This document shows positions 18,235-27,851 of a DNA stretch of 64,000 nt, piece by piece. Both the position numbers and the translations under genes were made by a program. The notes beneath the pieces are model-generated. The model saw nothing but the letters and a program-made list of their open reading frames with translations, made no database searches and had not been told where the DNA came from. Numbering within the stretch: the stretch's first letter is position 1; every line of letters begins with the position of its first letter. The stretch is from Gelidibacter pelagius (GTDB taxonomy: Bacteria; Bacteroidota; Bacteroidia; Flavobacteriales; Flavobacteriaceae). The stretch is taken from NCBI RefSeq assembly GCF_017581925.1, contig NZ_JAGEVG010000012.1:62001-126000 (forward strand), given 5' to 3'.

Positions 18235-18531
18235 TTAGATTCTGATACCTACTGGAAGCATCTTTTGATACTTTCTGTTCCTCCTTACAAATTTAGCTAT
18301 CTCCGGACTCGTTGGTACGACGCTAATATTTCGTTCAGAAATATTTTCAAATACCATAATCAAGAAATTAGTTTCAAATTCCTCAGACGTAACACACTCA
18401 GGAATGAACATTTTGGTTAGAAAAATTTTACGGTCTTGAAGAGAGTATTCGATTTTCGCCAAATCATCTTCAACTTTAAGCTCAAATTGACGTAAGAAGT
18501 CATTGTCAACTAATTCTGCTGCATCAATCAT
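18235..18531 (-). CDS. Small GNAT-like N-acetyltransferase domain protein
   Basis: 98 residues. The chain matches the compact COG2388-type GNAT proteins: a beta-strand start (FELKVEDDLAKIEYSL), the segment FLTKMFIPE, and an acyl-CoA-binding-like helix plus the VPTSPEIAKFVRRNRKYQKML ending. The classic RxxGxG/A P-loop is not obvious, so catalytic activity is uncertain. Substrate unknown. Convergent with the lipocalin-like gene, 4 nt past their shared terminator. Confidence 0.65.
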   Translation of the reverse strand: MIDAAELVDNDFLRQFELKVEDDLAKIEYSLQDRKIFLTKMFIPECVTSEEFETNFLIMVFENISERNISVVPTSPEIAKFVRRNRKYQKMLPVGIRI

Positions 18532-18741
18532 AATAATATATTTAATTTTATTTCATTGGGCTGGAAGGCGCAGTCACTACATTTTTATATAGCTTTGCGA
18601 TACAAATTTACGAAAAATTACCATAGCAATCGGTTTCTTGACTGTTAAATACTTAAGAAGTAAACGCTTACGAGAGTTTTGAGCAAGCATTCTTTTATTT
18701 ACAGTAGTTTAAAAAGTTTGTATAAAGATTTAAAATTTCAA

Positions 18742-19410
18742 ATGGAGAAAAGCATAATACCTGTTTATCTTATGCCCGGAATGGCAGCGAAACCAACCAT
18801 ATTTGACCGTATAAAATTGCCTGAAGATCAATTTAAGATTTATTGGCTGGAGTGGATGATGCCTGAAGACAATGAAAGTTTGGAAAATTATGCCAAACGG
18901 ATGATTCTAAAGATCGAACATGAGAATCCAGTGCTTTTGGGGGTTTCCTTTGGTGGGATTTTGGTGCAGGAAATGAGTAAATTTATGAAGCTAAGGAAAT
19001 TGATTGTGGTAAGCAGTGTCAAATCACGCCATGAACTACCTAAACGGATGAAGATTGCTAAATTTATCAAAGCCTATAAATATGCCCCAACACAATTGCT
19101 ATCAAATTTGGACGTTCTTAAAAAGTATGCCTTCAATGAAACCATTTCCAAACGTATTGATCTTTACAAAACCTATCTGGCAGTAAATGATAAGCGCTAT
19201 CTGGATTGGGCTATCAAGGAAATGTTGCTCTGGGATCAGGAAAAATCCAATGAAGATGCCATTTATATACATGGAGACAAGGATGCTATTTTTACGCATT
19301 CATGCGACGGGGACTGTATTGTTGTAAAGGGTGGAACGCATATCATGATCGTTACAAAATACAAATGGTTCAATAAGCATCTGCCAGAATTAATAACAGG
19401 CTCAAAGTGA
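18742..19410 (+). CDS. Alpha/beta hydrolase
   Basis: 222 residues from ATG 18742 (MEKSIIPVYLMPGMAAKPT). The longer frame starts with TTG 63 nt upstream and reads an unrelated basic stretch, so the internal ATG is preferred. Nucleophile elbow GVSFGG near 73, acid region YIHGDKDAIF near 177 and catalytic His in GGTHIMI near 202 form the triad. An esterase or thioesterase role is likely but the substrate is unknown. It stands 42 nt before the lytic transglycosylase, possibly co-transcribed. Confidence 0.78.
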   Translation: MEKSIIPVYLMPGMAAKPTIFDRIKLPEDQFKIYWLEWMMPEDNESLENYAKRMILKIEHENPVLLGVSFGGILVQEMSKFMKLRKLIVVSSVKSRHELPKRMKIAKFIKAYKYAPTQLLSNLDVLKKYAFNETISKRIDLYKTYLAVNDKRYLDWAIKEMLLWDQEKSNEDAIYIHGDKDAIFTHSCDGDCIVVKGGTHIMIVTKYKWFNKHLPELITGSK

Positions 19411-19452
19411 ATATTGTTGAATTATTTTTTACATTTATAAAAAAATTGCAAA

Positions 19453-20382
19453 ATGAAAATTATTAAGAATTTATTAGCCATTGTGGGTCTTGTCAGTATT
19501 TCAGGATTGTTCATATTTGCTGTCCAGTCACCTGTAGGTAAAGATATAAAGCCAGAGCAGAAAATTGAAAATGGTTATAATATTTATGCTTTAAAAATAC
19601 CCGAGGACCTTAACTTTGCCGATGAGCCACTGCCATTGTCTATCCCAGATGTTTATGAGCGGATGGATAGAGAGCTTTTGGTCAATACCTATTGGCAATC
19701 TAATGCACTTTTGATGTTCAAACGTGCCCAAAAGTATTTCCCAGTCATTGAGCCTATCTTGGAAAAGCACGGTATTCCTGACGATTTTAAGTATTTGGCA
19801 GTGATAGAAAGTGGATTGACCAATGCTGTTTCTCCCGCAGGCGCAAGAGGTATTTGGCAGATTATGCCAGCAACTGGAAGAGAAAATGGCTTAGAAGTCA
19901 ATGATAATGTAGATGAACGTTACCATTTAGAAAAATCCACCGAAGTAGCTTGTAAATACCTATTGCAATCAAAACGGAATTTAGGGTCATGGACTTTGGC
20001 AGCTGCAGCCTATAACGCTGGCAACGCTGGAATATCAAGACGTTTAAAAGAACAGGGAGTGAACGATTATTATGACTTACTGCTAGGGGAAGAAACAGGA
20101 CGTTATATGTTCAGAATTGTGGCGTTGAAAGAGATTATGACAAATCCTAAAACATACGGTTTCAATTTTGAAGACAATGATCTCTATGCCAACATCCCAA
20201 CGTTCAATGTTGTTATAGATAAGGAAGTTCCTGATTTTACAGCGTTTGCCCAAGAATATGGAATCAATTATAAAATTCTTAAAATCCATAATCCTTGGTT
20301 AAGAGAAACCCGATTGAATAATAAATCAAGAAAGGAATACGTCATAGAAATCCCTGAAAAAGGACATTACTCCAATAATTAG
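19453..20382 (+). CDS. Lytic transglycosylase (SLT/MltD-like)
   Basis: 309 residues. An N-terminal hydrophobic segment (about 5-24) serves as signal or anchor. The transglycosylase domain carries the catalytic Glu in VIESGLTNAVSPAGARG (near 119), then GIWQIMPAT and AAAAYNAGNAGISR, the canonical motifs for cleaving the MurNAc-GlcNAc bond of peptidoglycan. The C-terminal ~80 residues may be a degenerate LysM-like region. The stop overlaps the first base of the cardiolipin synthase start, so the two are translationally coupled. Confidence 0.9.
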   Translation: MKIIKNLLAIVGLVSISGLFIFAVQSPVGKDIKPEQKIENGYNIYALKIPEDLNFADEPLPLSIPDVYERMDRELLVNTYWQSNALLMFKRAQKYFPVIEPILEKHGIPDDFKYLAVIESGLTNAVSPAGARGIWQIMPATGRENGLEVNDNVDERYHLEKSTEVACKYLLQSKRNLGSWTLAAAAYNAGNAGISRRLKEQGVNDYYDLLLGEETGRYMFRIVALKEIMTNPKTYGFNFEDNDLYANIPTFNVVIDKEVPDFTAFAQEYGINYKILKIHNPWLRETRLNNKSRKEYVIEIPEKGHYSNN

Positions 20383-21839
20383 TGCTGGCTTCTATCTCCA
20401 ATAATATTTGGGTCATCCTGATAGGTATAAATTATCTCTTAGTTATTTTAACAGCATTTATCGTGCTGACTAAAAACTTGAATCCAACCAAAACGATATC
20501 CTATATTATCGTTTTGGTTTTTTTTCCATTTTTCGGTCTTATCGTCTATTATCTTTTTGGACAGGAATATCGAAAAAATAAAATCTTCAACCGGAAAAAT
20601 ATTCTCAATCAAAAAATAATTACAGACATCAGTGAACGACTTAAACCTGATAAGCAGGAAATCAGAGATTTAAAGGAGGATCTCTTAGATGATAAAATTA
20701 AGCTTGTAAAGTTACTTCATAGCAGTCAAAATGCACCCTTAACAATTAATAATGATGTAAGAATCATTAAAAACGGGGAGAATAAGTTCAAATTATTGTT
20801 GGCAGATTTAAAAAATGCGAAGAAACACATTCACATGGAATACTACATTTTACGTGATGATAAGATTGGGATGCAGGTTATTGATATTCTTTGTGATAAA
20901 GCAAAGGAAGGGGTTAAAGTAAGATTGAGTATAGATGATGTAGGCAGTAGTATTTCAAGAAAGAACAAGAAGAAAATGGTGGAAAGTGGTGTGGAATGGC
21001 GTCCGTTCATGCCGGTTCTTTTTCCAGGTTTTACGGGAAAAATGAATTATAGAAACCATCGTAAAATTGTCATTATTGATGGACAAATTGGTTATATAGG
21101 AGGCATCAACGTTTCGGACACCTATGTCAACTATGACGACACTGCTATATTTTGGAGAGATACGCATTTAAGGATTATTGGAGAATCCGTGAAATCTTTG
21201 CAAATTCATTTCTTAATGACCTGGGAGTTTGTTTCCGGTGAGAAGATTGAGATGGAAGAGGACTTTTTTCCAAAGGATGATTGTAATGAATGTGCAGCTA
21301 TGCAAATTGCGGCAAGTGGGCCAGATACAGATTGGTCCAATATTATGGAAGTTATTTTTACTGCCATTGTTACCTCTGAAAAATATGTGTATTTGACAAC
21401 ACCCTATTTTATTCCAAACGAACAGATCATTACGGCGTTGCAAGTAGCTTCAAAAAGTGGTGTTGATGTGAGATTGCTTATTCCTAAGGAATCAGATTCT
21501 TGGACCGCAAAACACGCTACCAACTCTTATATAGAGTGCTTACTAGAGGCCGATATTAAGGTTTATAGATACTGTAAGGGCTTTATCCATGCCAAAACGA
21601 TCGTGATTGATGATGTGTTCTCTACTGTGGGAACCACTAATATGGATTATAGAAGCTTCAATATCAATTTTGAAATCAATGCGATTATCTACAATAAAGA
21701 AAAAAGTTTGGAGCTAAAATCACATTTCTTTGAGGATTTAGATGAAAGTGAAGCCATTGATAAAGAAAGATGGTTGAAAAGACCAAGGATTGAAAAATTA
21801 AAAGAATCCTATTGCCGACTATGGGCACCATTACTTTAG
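20382..21839 (+). CDS. cls: Cardiolipin synthase
   Basis: 485 residues, phospholipase D superfamily. Two N-terminal transmembrane helices (about 8-28 and 38-60) precede two HKD motifs: NYRNHRKIVIIDG (His near 226) and GFIHAKTIVIDD (His near 403), each followed by the GG or GTTN/D element. It condenses two phosphatidylglycerol molecules to cardiolipin. The start is GTG, sharing one base with the preceding TAG stop. Shorter starts would lose the first membrane helix, so GTG is kept. Confidence 0.92.
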   Translation: MLASISNNIWVILIGINYLLVILTAFIVLTKNLNPTKTISYIIVLVFFPFFGLIVYYLFGQEYRKNKIFNRKNILNQKIITDISERLKPDKQEIRDLKEDLLDDKIKLVKLLHSSQNAPLTINNDVRIIKNGENKFKLLLADLKNAKKHIHMEYYILRDDKIGMQVIDILCDKAKEGVKVRLSIDDVGSSISRKNKKKMVESGVEWRPFMPVLFPGFTGKMNYRNHRKIVIIDGQIGYIGGINVSDTYVNYDDTAIFWRDTHLRIIGESVKSLQIHFLMTWEFVSGEKIEMEEDFFPKDDCNECAAMQIAASGPDTDWSNIMEVIFTAIVTSEKYVYLTTPYFIPNEQIITALQVASKSGVDVRLLIPKESDSWTAKHATNSYIECLLEADIKVYRYCKGFIHAKTIVIDDVFSTVGTTNMDYRSFNINFEINAIIYNKEKSLELKSHFFEDLDESEAIDKERWLKRPRIEKLKESYCRLWAPLL

Positions 21840-21850
21840 TCTGAGTTTTT

Positions 21851-22549
21851 TTATCGATAAACTTTAGGAACATTGAGTAAGGCAGTATCATTTTGATTCG
21901 CTAATAACTCGGTAATCCCTTTGTGGGCCTTTTCGGTGAACAGTTCTTTAGTTGACTTGTTTACGTTTTTTAGGAAGAATTTCCTATCGATATCCGAAAT
22001 CTGTTTGAATTGGTTGATATAAAAACATGCAGGTGCGCCAAAGGAATGTTTTAATGCTGAAAGTGCGTGGTTGAAATTGTTATGGCGTTCATCAACATAG
22101 ACTACAGTGATGTTCTTGTTGTAATGACGAGCTTTCTTTTTGGCTATGTCTTTCTTGTTCCAGTATAAGATAATGATGTCTACTTTTCCGTTATATTCAT
22201 TAGCTAAAGAATTAATTGCTTTTATCTCCTCCTTTGTCTGAATAATTGCCGAATTCTTTGTGATCAATAAAAATGGCTTGTCAATATTTTCTGTATGCAG
22301 TGTGCCTCCCGCTACCTTTTTCAGTTTTAAATTAGAAATATAAGTATTCCGTATATGGACTCTTATGAGCGTATCAAATAAGGCATCTACTTTATCAGGC
22401 ATTTGGTTTTTGATGGCCAAATCAGATTTGATATTGAATTTTCTTAAATGTTGCGAAAGTGCATCATCAAAATACACTTTATTTTCTTGAGCAAAGAGCA
22501 GTGGTATATATGTGAAAAGTAAAAGTATAAGTAGTTTTCTAAAGACCAT
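21851..22549 (-). CDS. Secreted thioredoxin-fold-like protein without CxxC
   Basis: 232 residues from the internal ATG (MVFRKLLILLLFTYIPLLFAQ signal). The middle contains a strand-helix pattern (KPFLLITKNSAIIQTKEEI, then KVDIIILYWNKKDIAKKKARHY) reminiscent of TlpA/thioredoxin folds, but the CxxC active site is absent; only one Cys, in FGAPACFYIN, is seen. Function unknown. The upstream ten residues of the longer frame precede the signal and are less likely. Convergent with cls, 11 nt apart, with no obvious terminator between. Confidence 0.6.
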   Translation of the reverse strand: MVFRKLLILLLFTYIPLLFAQENKVYFDDALSQHLRKFNIKSDLAIKNQMPDKVDALFDTLIRVHIRNTYISNLKLKKVAGGTLHTENIDKPFLLITKNSAIIQTKEEIKAINSLANEYNGKVDIIILYWNKKDIAKKKARHYNKNITVVYVDERHNNFNHALSALKHSFGAPACFYINQFKQISDIDRKFFLKNVNKSTKELFTEKAHKGITELLANQNDTALLNVPKVYR

Positions 22550-22693
22550 AAGCGGAAGGTTTTTGTTAAGAGTGAGCAACTTAGGCTATATTCAAAACAA
22601 TCTCAAATCTTATCGATAAGCGCTTAAAAAACACTGTTAATCTCCAATTATGAACCTCGGGCAAGCCTTGGAAAATCAAAAACCACTGGTGGC

Positions 22694-22723
22694 AATAAAA
22701 AAGCACCTCATAAAGAAGTGCTT
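22694..22723 (-). terminator. Terminator of the DUF6263-TPR operon
   Basis: Read on the minus strand, AAGCACTTC and GAGGTGCTT form a stem with one mismatch and a 5-nt loop, followed by TTTTATT. It begins about 60 nt past the stop at 22782. Confidence 0.65.
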
Positions 22724-22781
22724 GGATTTAAGTATCGGGTTAATGAGTAACTCTTATTTTGATTTTTTAAAAGAATGAATC

Positions 22782-23345
22782 CTAGCGTCTTCTTCCCTGT
22801 CTGTTTCCTCCGTAATGCTGATTGGGCATTTGCGCTTTCTTCATACTATCCTTCATCATTTTGATTTGATCTGCAAGCATATTGCGTTTATCTAGCTTTT
22901 GAGCTTCGTTCAAGAGCATCTTGGCTTCTTGAGGTCTTCTTTTGCTAAATGCAATTCCTGCAAGATTTAATTTTGCCATGGCCATATCGTGGTCCATTGC
23001 CAGACCAAAAGAAAGCGCTTTTTTAAAATATTTTTCGGCTTCATTCATATTGGTTTGGGAGACCATAATACCGTGAAGATAATTGTAATAGCCTTCTTGT
23101 TTTTTTACCAAAGCACTAGAAGGATTCTTAATCATATCCAACCACTTTTTAGCGCCGACAAAATCTTGCTTTCGCAACCTTAAAAATGCTAATAATATAA
23201 ATTCGTTCTTAAAATAGAGGAATACGAAAATTGTGGATAATAAAATAAACATGATGCCATTTCCGATATATCCTTCGGTAAATTGATAAACGGCATAAGC
23301 TATGATTAAAGCAGTTATAACGAGTTTTATGTTTTTATTGTACAT
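22782..23345 (-). CDS. Membrane-anchored tetratricopeptide repeat protein
   Basis: 187 residues. Two N-terminal transmembrane helices (about 7-25 and 30-48) are followed by TPR-like helices: DFVGAKKWLDMI, NEAEKYFKKALSFGLAMDHDMAMAKLNLAG and RRPQEAKMLLNEAQKLD. The tail is basic and Gly/Arg rich (GGNRQGRRR). Likely a protein-interaction scaffold at the inner membrane; partner unknown. It is 3 nt downstream of the DUF6263 gene and shares its transcript and terminator. Confidence 0.75.
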   Translation of the reverse strand: MYNKNIKLVITALIIAYAVYQFTEGYIGNGIMFILLSTIFVFLYFKNEFILLAFLRLRKQDFVGAKKWLDMIKNPSSALVKKQEGYYNYLHGIMVSQTNMNEAEKYFKKALSFGLAMDHDMAMAKLNLAGIAFSKRRPQEAKMLLNEAQKLDKRNMLADQIKMMKDSMKKAQMPNQHYGGNRQGRRR

Positions 23346-23348
23346 GGT

Positions 23349-24224
23349 TTAATTTAATATTTTGTAAGTAATAGTAGATGTTATTTCAGTTGGTATAGTC
23401 ATGTTTTGGGCATTCACTTGCGTGTCGCCTATATAAATACCTTCAACAGTAATCTCCTTAAACAATCCTGTTTTTGAATTGGCATTAATCGTTGTTTTTT
23501 GGGTTCCGGTAAGCACCATTGTGACATTCTCATCAATATTGGACATGGTGACGTCTGCATTTCCAGAAACCGTATATGCATCCTCAGTATATGTTGATAA
23601 GGTCCATTTGTTTTTGGCTCGTAAATCTCCTTGATAAACATTCTCCCAAGTATCATTGATGGTTACGGCCTTGGCAGGCAAAAAATATGTCATCTGCTCA
23701 AAACTATTGGAAAGTGCCTCGCTTCCAAATTGTTTTTCAAATTGTGCTTTGTTAGCTTCGATGGTCGCTCCATCGATAATATTAGCGGCTTTGAACATGG
23801 AAGCAATTAACTCTTCACCTCCGGAAATAGATTGGATTTTCCCAGTTCGTTCCATGATCATAGTTACAGGGATGTTTAAAGTGCCTTTAAACATTTTCGA
23901 GGTCAGATCGGCATCATCTTCATTGGCTGTGTCTGCGTTGAGCAGCTCACCAAGCTCAGGAGAGCTCATGGTCATTTTTAGATGCTGAAATGTCATTTCC
24001 AAAACAATCACATCTTGTTCAACTTTAACCACCTTAAACTGCATCACGCTTTTCAAATGGTTATTAATAATTTGATCTACACCATTAATGTCTTGTGTAA
24101 TATGCTGTTTGGCCTGTTGTTCAACTCTAAAAGTGTCATCTGTCTTAAGATTATATTGCAGCACTTTTTGAGCAGTTAAACTCAAAGATGAAAGAAAAAT
24201 AAGCAAAATAGTTAATGCCTTCAT
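23349..24224 (-). CDS. DUF6263 family exported protein
   Basis: 291 residues from the ATG at 24224 (MKALTILLIFLSSLSLTAQ, a clean signal peptide); a longer frame adds nine charged residues. The mature part is beta-rich, with segments LQYNLKTDDTFRVEQQA near 22 and a C-terminal SKTGLFKEITVEGIYIG that recall Bacteroidota proteins of the DUF6263 type. No catalytic motif is seen. Probably periplasmic or outer-membrane associated. Operon with the TPR protein. Confidence 0.65.
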   Translation of the reverse strand: MKALTILLIFLSSLSLTAQKVLQYNLKTDDTFRVEQQAKQHITQDINGVDQIINNHLKSVMQFKVVKVEQDVIVLEMTFQHLKMTMSSPELGELLNADTANEDDADLTSKMFKGTLNIPVTMIMERTGKIQSISGGEELIASMFKAANIIDGATIEANKAQFEKQFGSEALSNSFEQMTYFLPAKAVTINDTWENVYQGDLRAKNKWTLSTYTEDAYTVSGNADVTMSNIDENVTMVLTGTQKTTINANSKTGLFKEITVEGIYIGDTQVNAQNMTIPTEITSTITYKILN

Positions 24225-24390
24225 ATATCTTTTTAATGGGTCTGTTTTCAAATCACAAAGAAACTAATTTTTTTTAAGTTGGCATTGATATATTCTATCT
24301 TATTAAAGGCGACTCTCCTTAGAAATAAGTCGTAAATTTAAAGCCTTAATTGGAAGATGAAAATTTCATAAAAATATTTCAAAATTTGAT

Positions 24391-24421
24391 TTGCCAGAGT
24401 AAAAAGTCTTTGTATATTTGC
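24391..24421 (+). promoter_or_regulatory. Promoter of rpmH
   Basis: TTTG at 24391-24394, 19-nt spacer, then TATATTTG at 24414-24421 followed by C: a perfect Bacteroidota promoter, about 62 nt from the predicted transcript start to the ATG. Confidence 0.7.
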
Positions 24422-24490
24422 CCGCAGTTTTGAAGAAAGAATCAAGACCAAATTTTAGACTATACAAGATTATTTTAAAGATATAAAAAA

Positions 24491-24652
24491 ATGAGCAAAA
24501 GAACGTTTCAACCATCGAAAAGAAAGAGAGTAAACAAGCACGGTTTTAGAGAAAGAATGGCTTCTGCCAATGGAAGAAAGGTCCTTGCACGTAGAAGAGC
24601 TAAAGGAAGAAAGAAAATATCTGTATCTTCAGAAACAAGACATAAAAAATAA
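24491..24652 (+). CDS. rpmH: 50S ribosomal protein L34
   Basis: A 53-residue basic protein, [19 protein letters not shown] at the start and [19 protein letters not shown] in the middle, diagnostic of L34. It ends with a Ser/His-containing tail usual in Bacteroidota. A strong promoter and a terminator frame it. The usual rnpA or dnaA neighbours are absent; here it precedes carB. Confidence 0.97.
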   Translation: MSKRTFQPSKRKRVNKHGFRERMASANGRKVLARRRAKGRKKISVSSETRHKK

Positions 24653-24685
24653 TGATTGGGAATGATTAACAATTGTTGATAATTT

Positions 24686-24717
24686 AAAGGTGTTACTTAG
24701 GTGTAACGCCTTTTTTT
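24686..24717 (+). terminator. Terminator of rpmH
   Basis: AAAGGTGTTAC/GTAACGCCTTT (11 bp, one G-U) with 6-nt loop and T-run. Confidence 0.88.
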
Positions 24718-24811
24718 GTACCTAATTCATACTTATTTTTGTGCGGGTAAAAATCGAAACAATCGAAAGCATCAATAATTTGAAATAAAGACCCAAAGTT
24801 TCAACTTTTTT

Positions 24812-24898
24812 GAACACCGAATACTCAACACCAAACACCGAACACTGTCTGCCCCACCGGAGGATTTACGGAGGCAGCAACACTGAACACTGAAAAAT
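24812..24898. repeat. Heptad array A, interrupted by a GC-rich element
   Basis: Five 7-nt units GAACACC, GAATACT, CAACACC, AAACACC, GAACACT (24812-24846), then a 31-nt GC-rich insert (24847-24877, CTGCC...GGCAG ends), then CAACACT, GAACACT, GAAAAAT (24878-24898). It ends 11 nt before the carB start codon. Confidence 0.75.
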
Positions 24899-24909
24899 AA
24901 CCCAATACA

Positions 24910-27762
24910 ATGCCTAGAAACAAAAACATTAAATCTGTACTTATTATCGGATCAGGTCCAATCGTTATCGGACAAGCTTGCGAGTTTGATTATGCAGGTA
25001 CACAAGCCTTAAGATCACTTAGAGAAGACGGTATAGAAACCATTCTCATTAATTCAAATCCGGCAACAATCATGACAGACCCTACTATGGCGGATCATGT
25101 CTACTTATTGCCACTTACTACAAAATCGCTTATAACAATCTTGAAGGAGCATCCACAAATTGATGCTGTTTTACCGACTATGGGCGGGCAAACGGCTTTG
25201 AATTTATGTATTGAGGCGGATGAAAAAGGCATTTGGAAAGATTTTAATGTCAAATTGATTGGTGTTGATATCAATGCTATAAATATTACTGAAGACCGTG
25301 AAGAATTCAGAGAGTTGATGCTTAAAATAGGGGTGCCAATGGCGCCTCAAGCTACGGCGACTTCTTATTTGGAAGGTAAGGAAATTGCGCAAGAATTTGG
25401 TTTTCCATTGGTTATTAGAGCCTCATTTACGCTTGGAGGCGAGGGTGCGTCCTTTGTGCATACAGAGGATCAGTTTGACAACTTGTTGACTCGTGGATTG
25501 GAAGTTTCTCCTATTCATGAGGTCATGATTGATAAAGCTTTGATTGGATGGAAAGAATATGAATTGGAGTTGCTGCGTGATAAAAATGACAACGTAGTCA
25601 TTATTTGTACCATTGAAAATATGGATCCGATGGGCATCCACACAGGAGACTCCATTACCGTTGCTCCTGCAATGACCTTATCGGATACAACCTTCCAACG
25701 GATGCGTGATATGGCCATTCATATGATGCGCAGTATTGGTGACTTTGCTGGTGGATGTAATGTTCAGTTTGCCGTGAGTCCAGATGAAAACGAAGATATC
25801 ATTGCGATTGAAATCAATCCACGGGTTTCGCGTTCGTCAGCATTGGCAAGTAAAGCAACTGGATATCCAATTGCTAAAATCGCTTCAAAATTGGCCATTG
25901 GTTATAATTTGGACGAATTGACCAATCAAATAACAAAATCAACATCGGCTTTATTTGAGCCGACATTGGATTATGTGGTCGTAAAAATTCCGCGTTGGAA
26001 TTTTGATAAATTTGAAGGCGCAGATCGTACTTTGGGACTACAAATGAAGTCTGTTGGAGAAGTGATGGCTATTGGTCGATCGTTCCAGGAAGCGCTTCAC
26101 AAGGCTACTCAGTCATTGGAAATTAAGCGCAACGGACTTGGTGCTGACGGTAAAGGCTATAAAAATTATGACCAAATTCTCGATAAATTGGAACATGCCA
26201 GTTGGGATCGTGTGTTTGTAATATATGATGCCATTCAAATGGGGATTCCGTTGAGCCGCATCCATAAGATCACGAAAATTGATATGTGGTTCTTAAAGCA
26301 GTATGAAGAATTGTACCATCTTGAAAAGGAAATTTCGACCTTCACTATTGATACCATTGAACATGATTTGCTCTTGGAAGCAAAGCAAAAAGGCTATGGA
26401 GACCGACAGATTGCGCACATGTTGAACTGCTTGGAAAGTCAAGTTTATAAAAAACGTGATGAATTAAACATTAAACGTATCTATAAATTGGTAGATACCT
26501 GTGCTGCCGAGTTTAAAGCACAAACACCTTACTACTATTCGACATTCGAAAATAACGTGGAATCTCCAGATGGTACACAAATATCCGCTAATGAAAGTGT
26601 GGTTTCTGACAAGAAAAAGATCATTGTTCTAGGTTCCGGTCCTAACCGGATTGGACAAGGTATTGAATTCGACTATTGCTGTGTCCACGGTGTAATGGCA
26701 GCTTCAGAATGTGGGTATGAAACCATTATGATCAACTGTAACCCTGAAACGGTTTCTACAGATTTTGATATTTCTGATAAATTGTATTTTGAACCAGTGT
26801 TTTGGGAACATATTTACGACATCATCCGTCATGAAAAGCCAGAAGGTGTGATTGTACAATTAGGTGGACAAACAGCATTGAAACTGGCCGAAAAGTTAGA
26901 TCGTTATGGGATCAAAATTATCGGAACAACTTATAAATCGCTTGACTTAGCTGAAGATAGAGGGAGTTTTTCTAAATTATTAAAGGAAAACAATATTCCT
27001 TATCCAGAATTTGACGTGGCTACCACAGCAGACGAAGCTTTGGCAATTTCAGATGTACTTGACTTCCCGATTTTGGTAAGACCTTCTTATGTTCTTGGAG
27101 GCCAAGGCATGAAAATTGTCATCAATAGGAAGGAATTGGAGGAACACGTCGTGAATTTGCTTAGAAAAATGCCAAATAACCAATTGCTTTTGGATCGTTA
27201 TTTAGATGGTGCCATTGAGGCGGAAGCTGATGCGATTTGTGATGGCGAGAATGTTTACATCATCGGTATTATGGAGCATATTGAACCTTGTGGCGTCCAT
27301 TCAGGTGATAGTAATGCAACGTTGCCACCTTTTAATTTGGGCGAATTTGTATTGCAGCAAATAAAGGATCACACCAAAAAAATTGCCTTGGCCTTAAACA
27401 CAGTAGGACTGATCAACGTTCAATTTGCTATTAAGGATGATATTGTGTACATCATTGAGGCGAACCCAAGAGCATCCAGAACGGTGCCTTTTATAGCAAA
27501 GGCCTATAAGGAACCTTACGTCAATTATGCGACGAAAGTCATGTTGGGTGAGAAGAAGGTCGCAGACTTTAACTTCAATCCGCAATTGGAAGGTTTTGCT
27601 ATCAAACAACCAGTATTCTCATTTAATAAGTTTCCAACGGTCAACAAACAATTAGGGCCAGAAATGAAGAGTACTGGGGAAAGTATCCTATTTATTGACA
27701 GTTTAAAGGATGATCAATTTTATGATTTGTACTCGAGGCGTAAAATGTATTTAAGTAAATAA
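24910..27762 (+). CDS. carB: Carbamoyl-phosphate synthase large subunit, lacking the allosteric domain
   Basis: 950 residues. Two homologous synthetase halves each begin with a GSGP motif (LIIGSGPIVIGQACEFDYAG near 11; VLGSGPNRIGQGIEFDYCC near 575) and have ATP-grasp domains. The chain stops after LFIDSLKDDQFYDLYSRRKMYLSK, about 120 residues short of the classical ~1070-residue enzyme. The missing piece is the C-terminal MGS-like domain that binds UMP, IMP and ornithine. It makes carbamoyl phosphate for pyrimidine and arginine synthesis with CarA, not encoded nearby. Feedback control through MGS is therefore absent. Confidence 0.95.
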   Translation: MPRNKNIKSVLIIGSGPIVIGQACEFDYAGTQALRSLREDGIETILINSNPATIMTDPTMADHVYLLPLTTKSLITILKEHPQIDAVLPTMGGQTALNLCIEADEKGIWKDFNVKLIGVDINAINITEDREEFRELMLKIGVPMAPQATATSYLEGKEIAQEFGFPLVIRASFTLGGEGASFVHTEDQFDNLLTRGLEVSPIHEVMIDKALIGWKEYELELLRDKNDNVVIICTIENMDPMGIHTGDSITVAPAMTLSDTTFQRMRDMAIHMMRSIGDFAGGCNVQFAVSPDENEDIIAIEINPRVSRSSALASKATGYPIAKIASKLAIGYNLDELTNQITKSTSALFEPTLDYVVVKIPRWNFDKFEGADRTLGLQMKSVGEVMAIGRSFQEALHKATQSLEIKRNGLGADGKGYKNYDQILDKLEHASWDRVFVIYDAIQMGIPLSRIHKITKIDMWFLKQYEELYHLEKEISTFTIDTIEHDLLLEAKQKGYGDRQIAHMLNCLESQVYKKRDELNIKRIYKLVDTCAAEFKAQTPYYYSTFENNVESPDGTQISANESVVSDKKKIIVLGSGPNRIGQGIEFDYCCVHGVMAASECGYETIMINCNPETVSTDFDISDKLYFEPVFWEHIYDIIRHEKPEGVIVQLGGQTALKLAEKLDRYGIKIIGTTYKSLDLAEDRGSFSKLLKENNIPYPEFDVATTADEALAISDVLDFPILVRPSYVLGGQGMKIVINRKELEEHVVNLLRKMPNNQLLLDRYLDGAIEAEADAICDGENVYIIGIMEHIEPCGVHSGDSNATLPPFNLGEFVLQQIKDHTKKIALALNTVGLINVQFAIKDDIVYIIEANPRASRTVPFIAKAYKEPYVNYATKVMLGEKKVADFNFNPQLEGFAIKQPVFSFNKFPTVNKQLGPEMKSTGESILFIDSLKDDQFYDLYSRRKMYLSK

Positions 27763-27851
27763 CAAGTTATTAGCGAAATTATTCGTTGAAATGCATTCTA
27801 TGTTTTATTAATAAATTGTAATTTAGCTCGCTTGCTAATGAAATTTATTTA

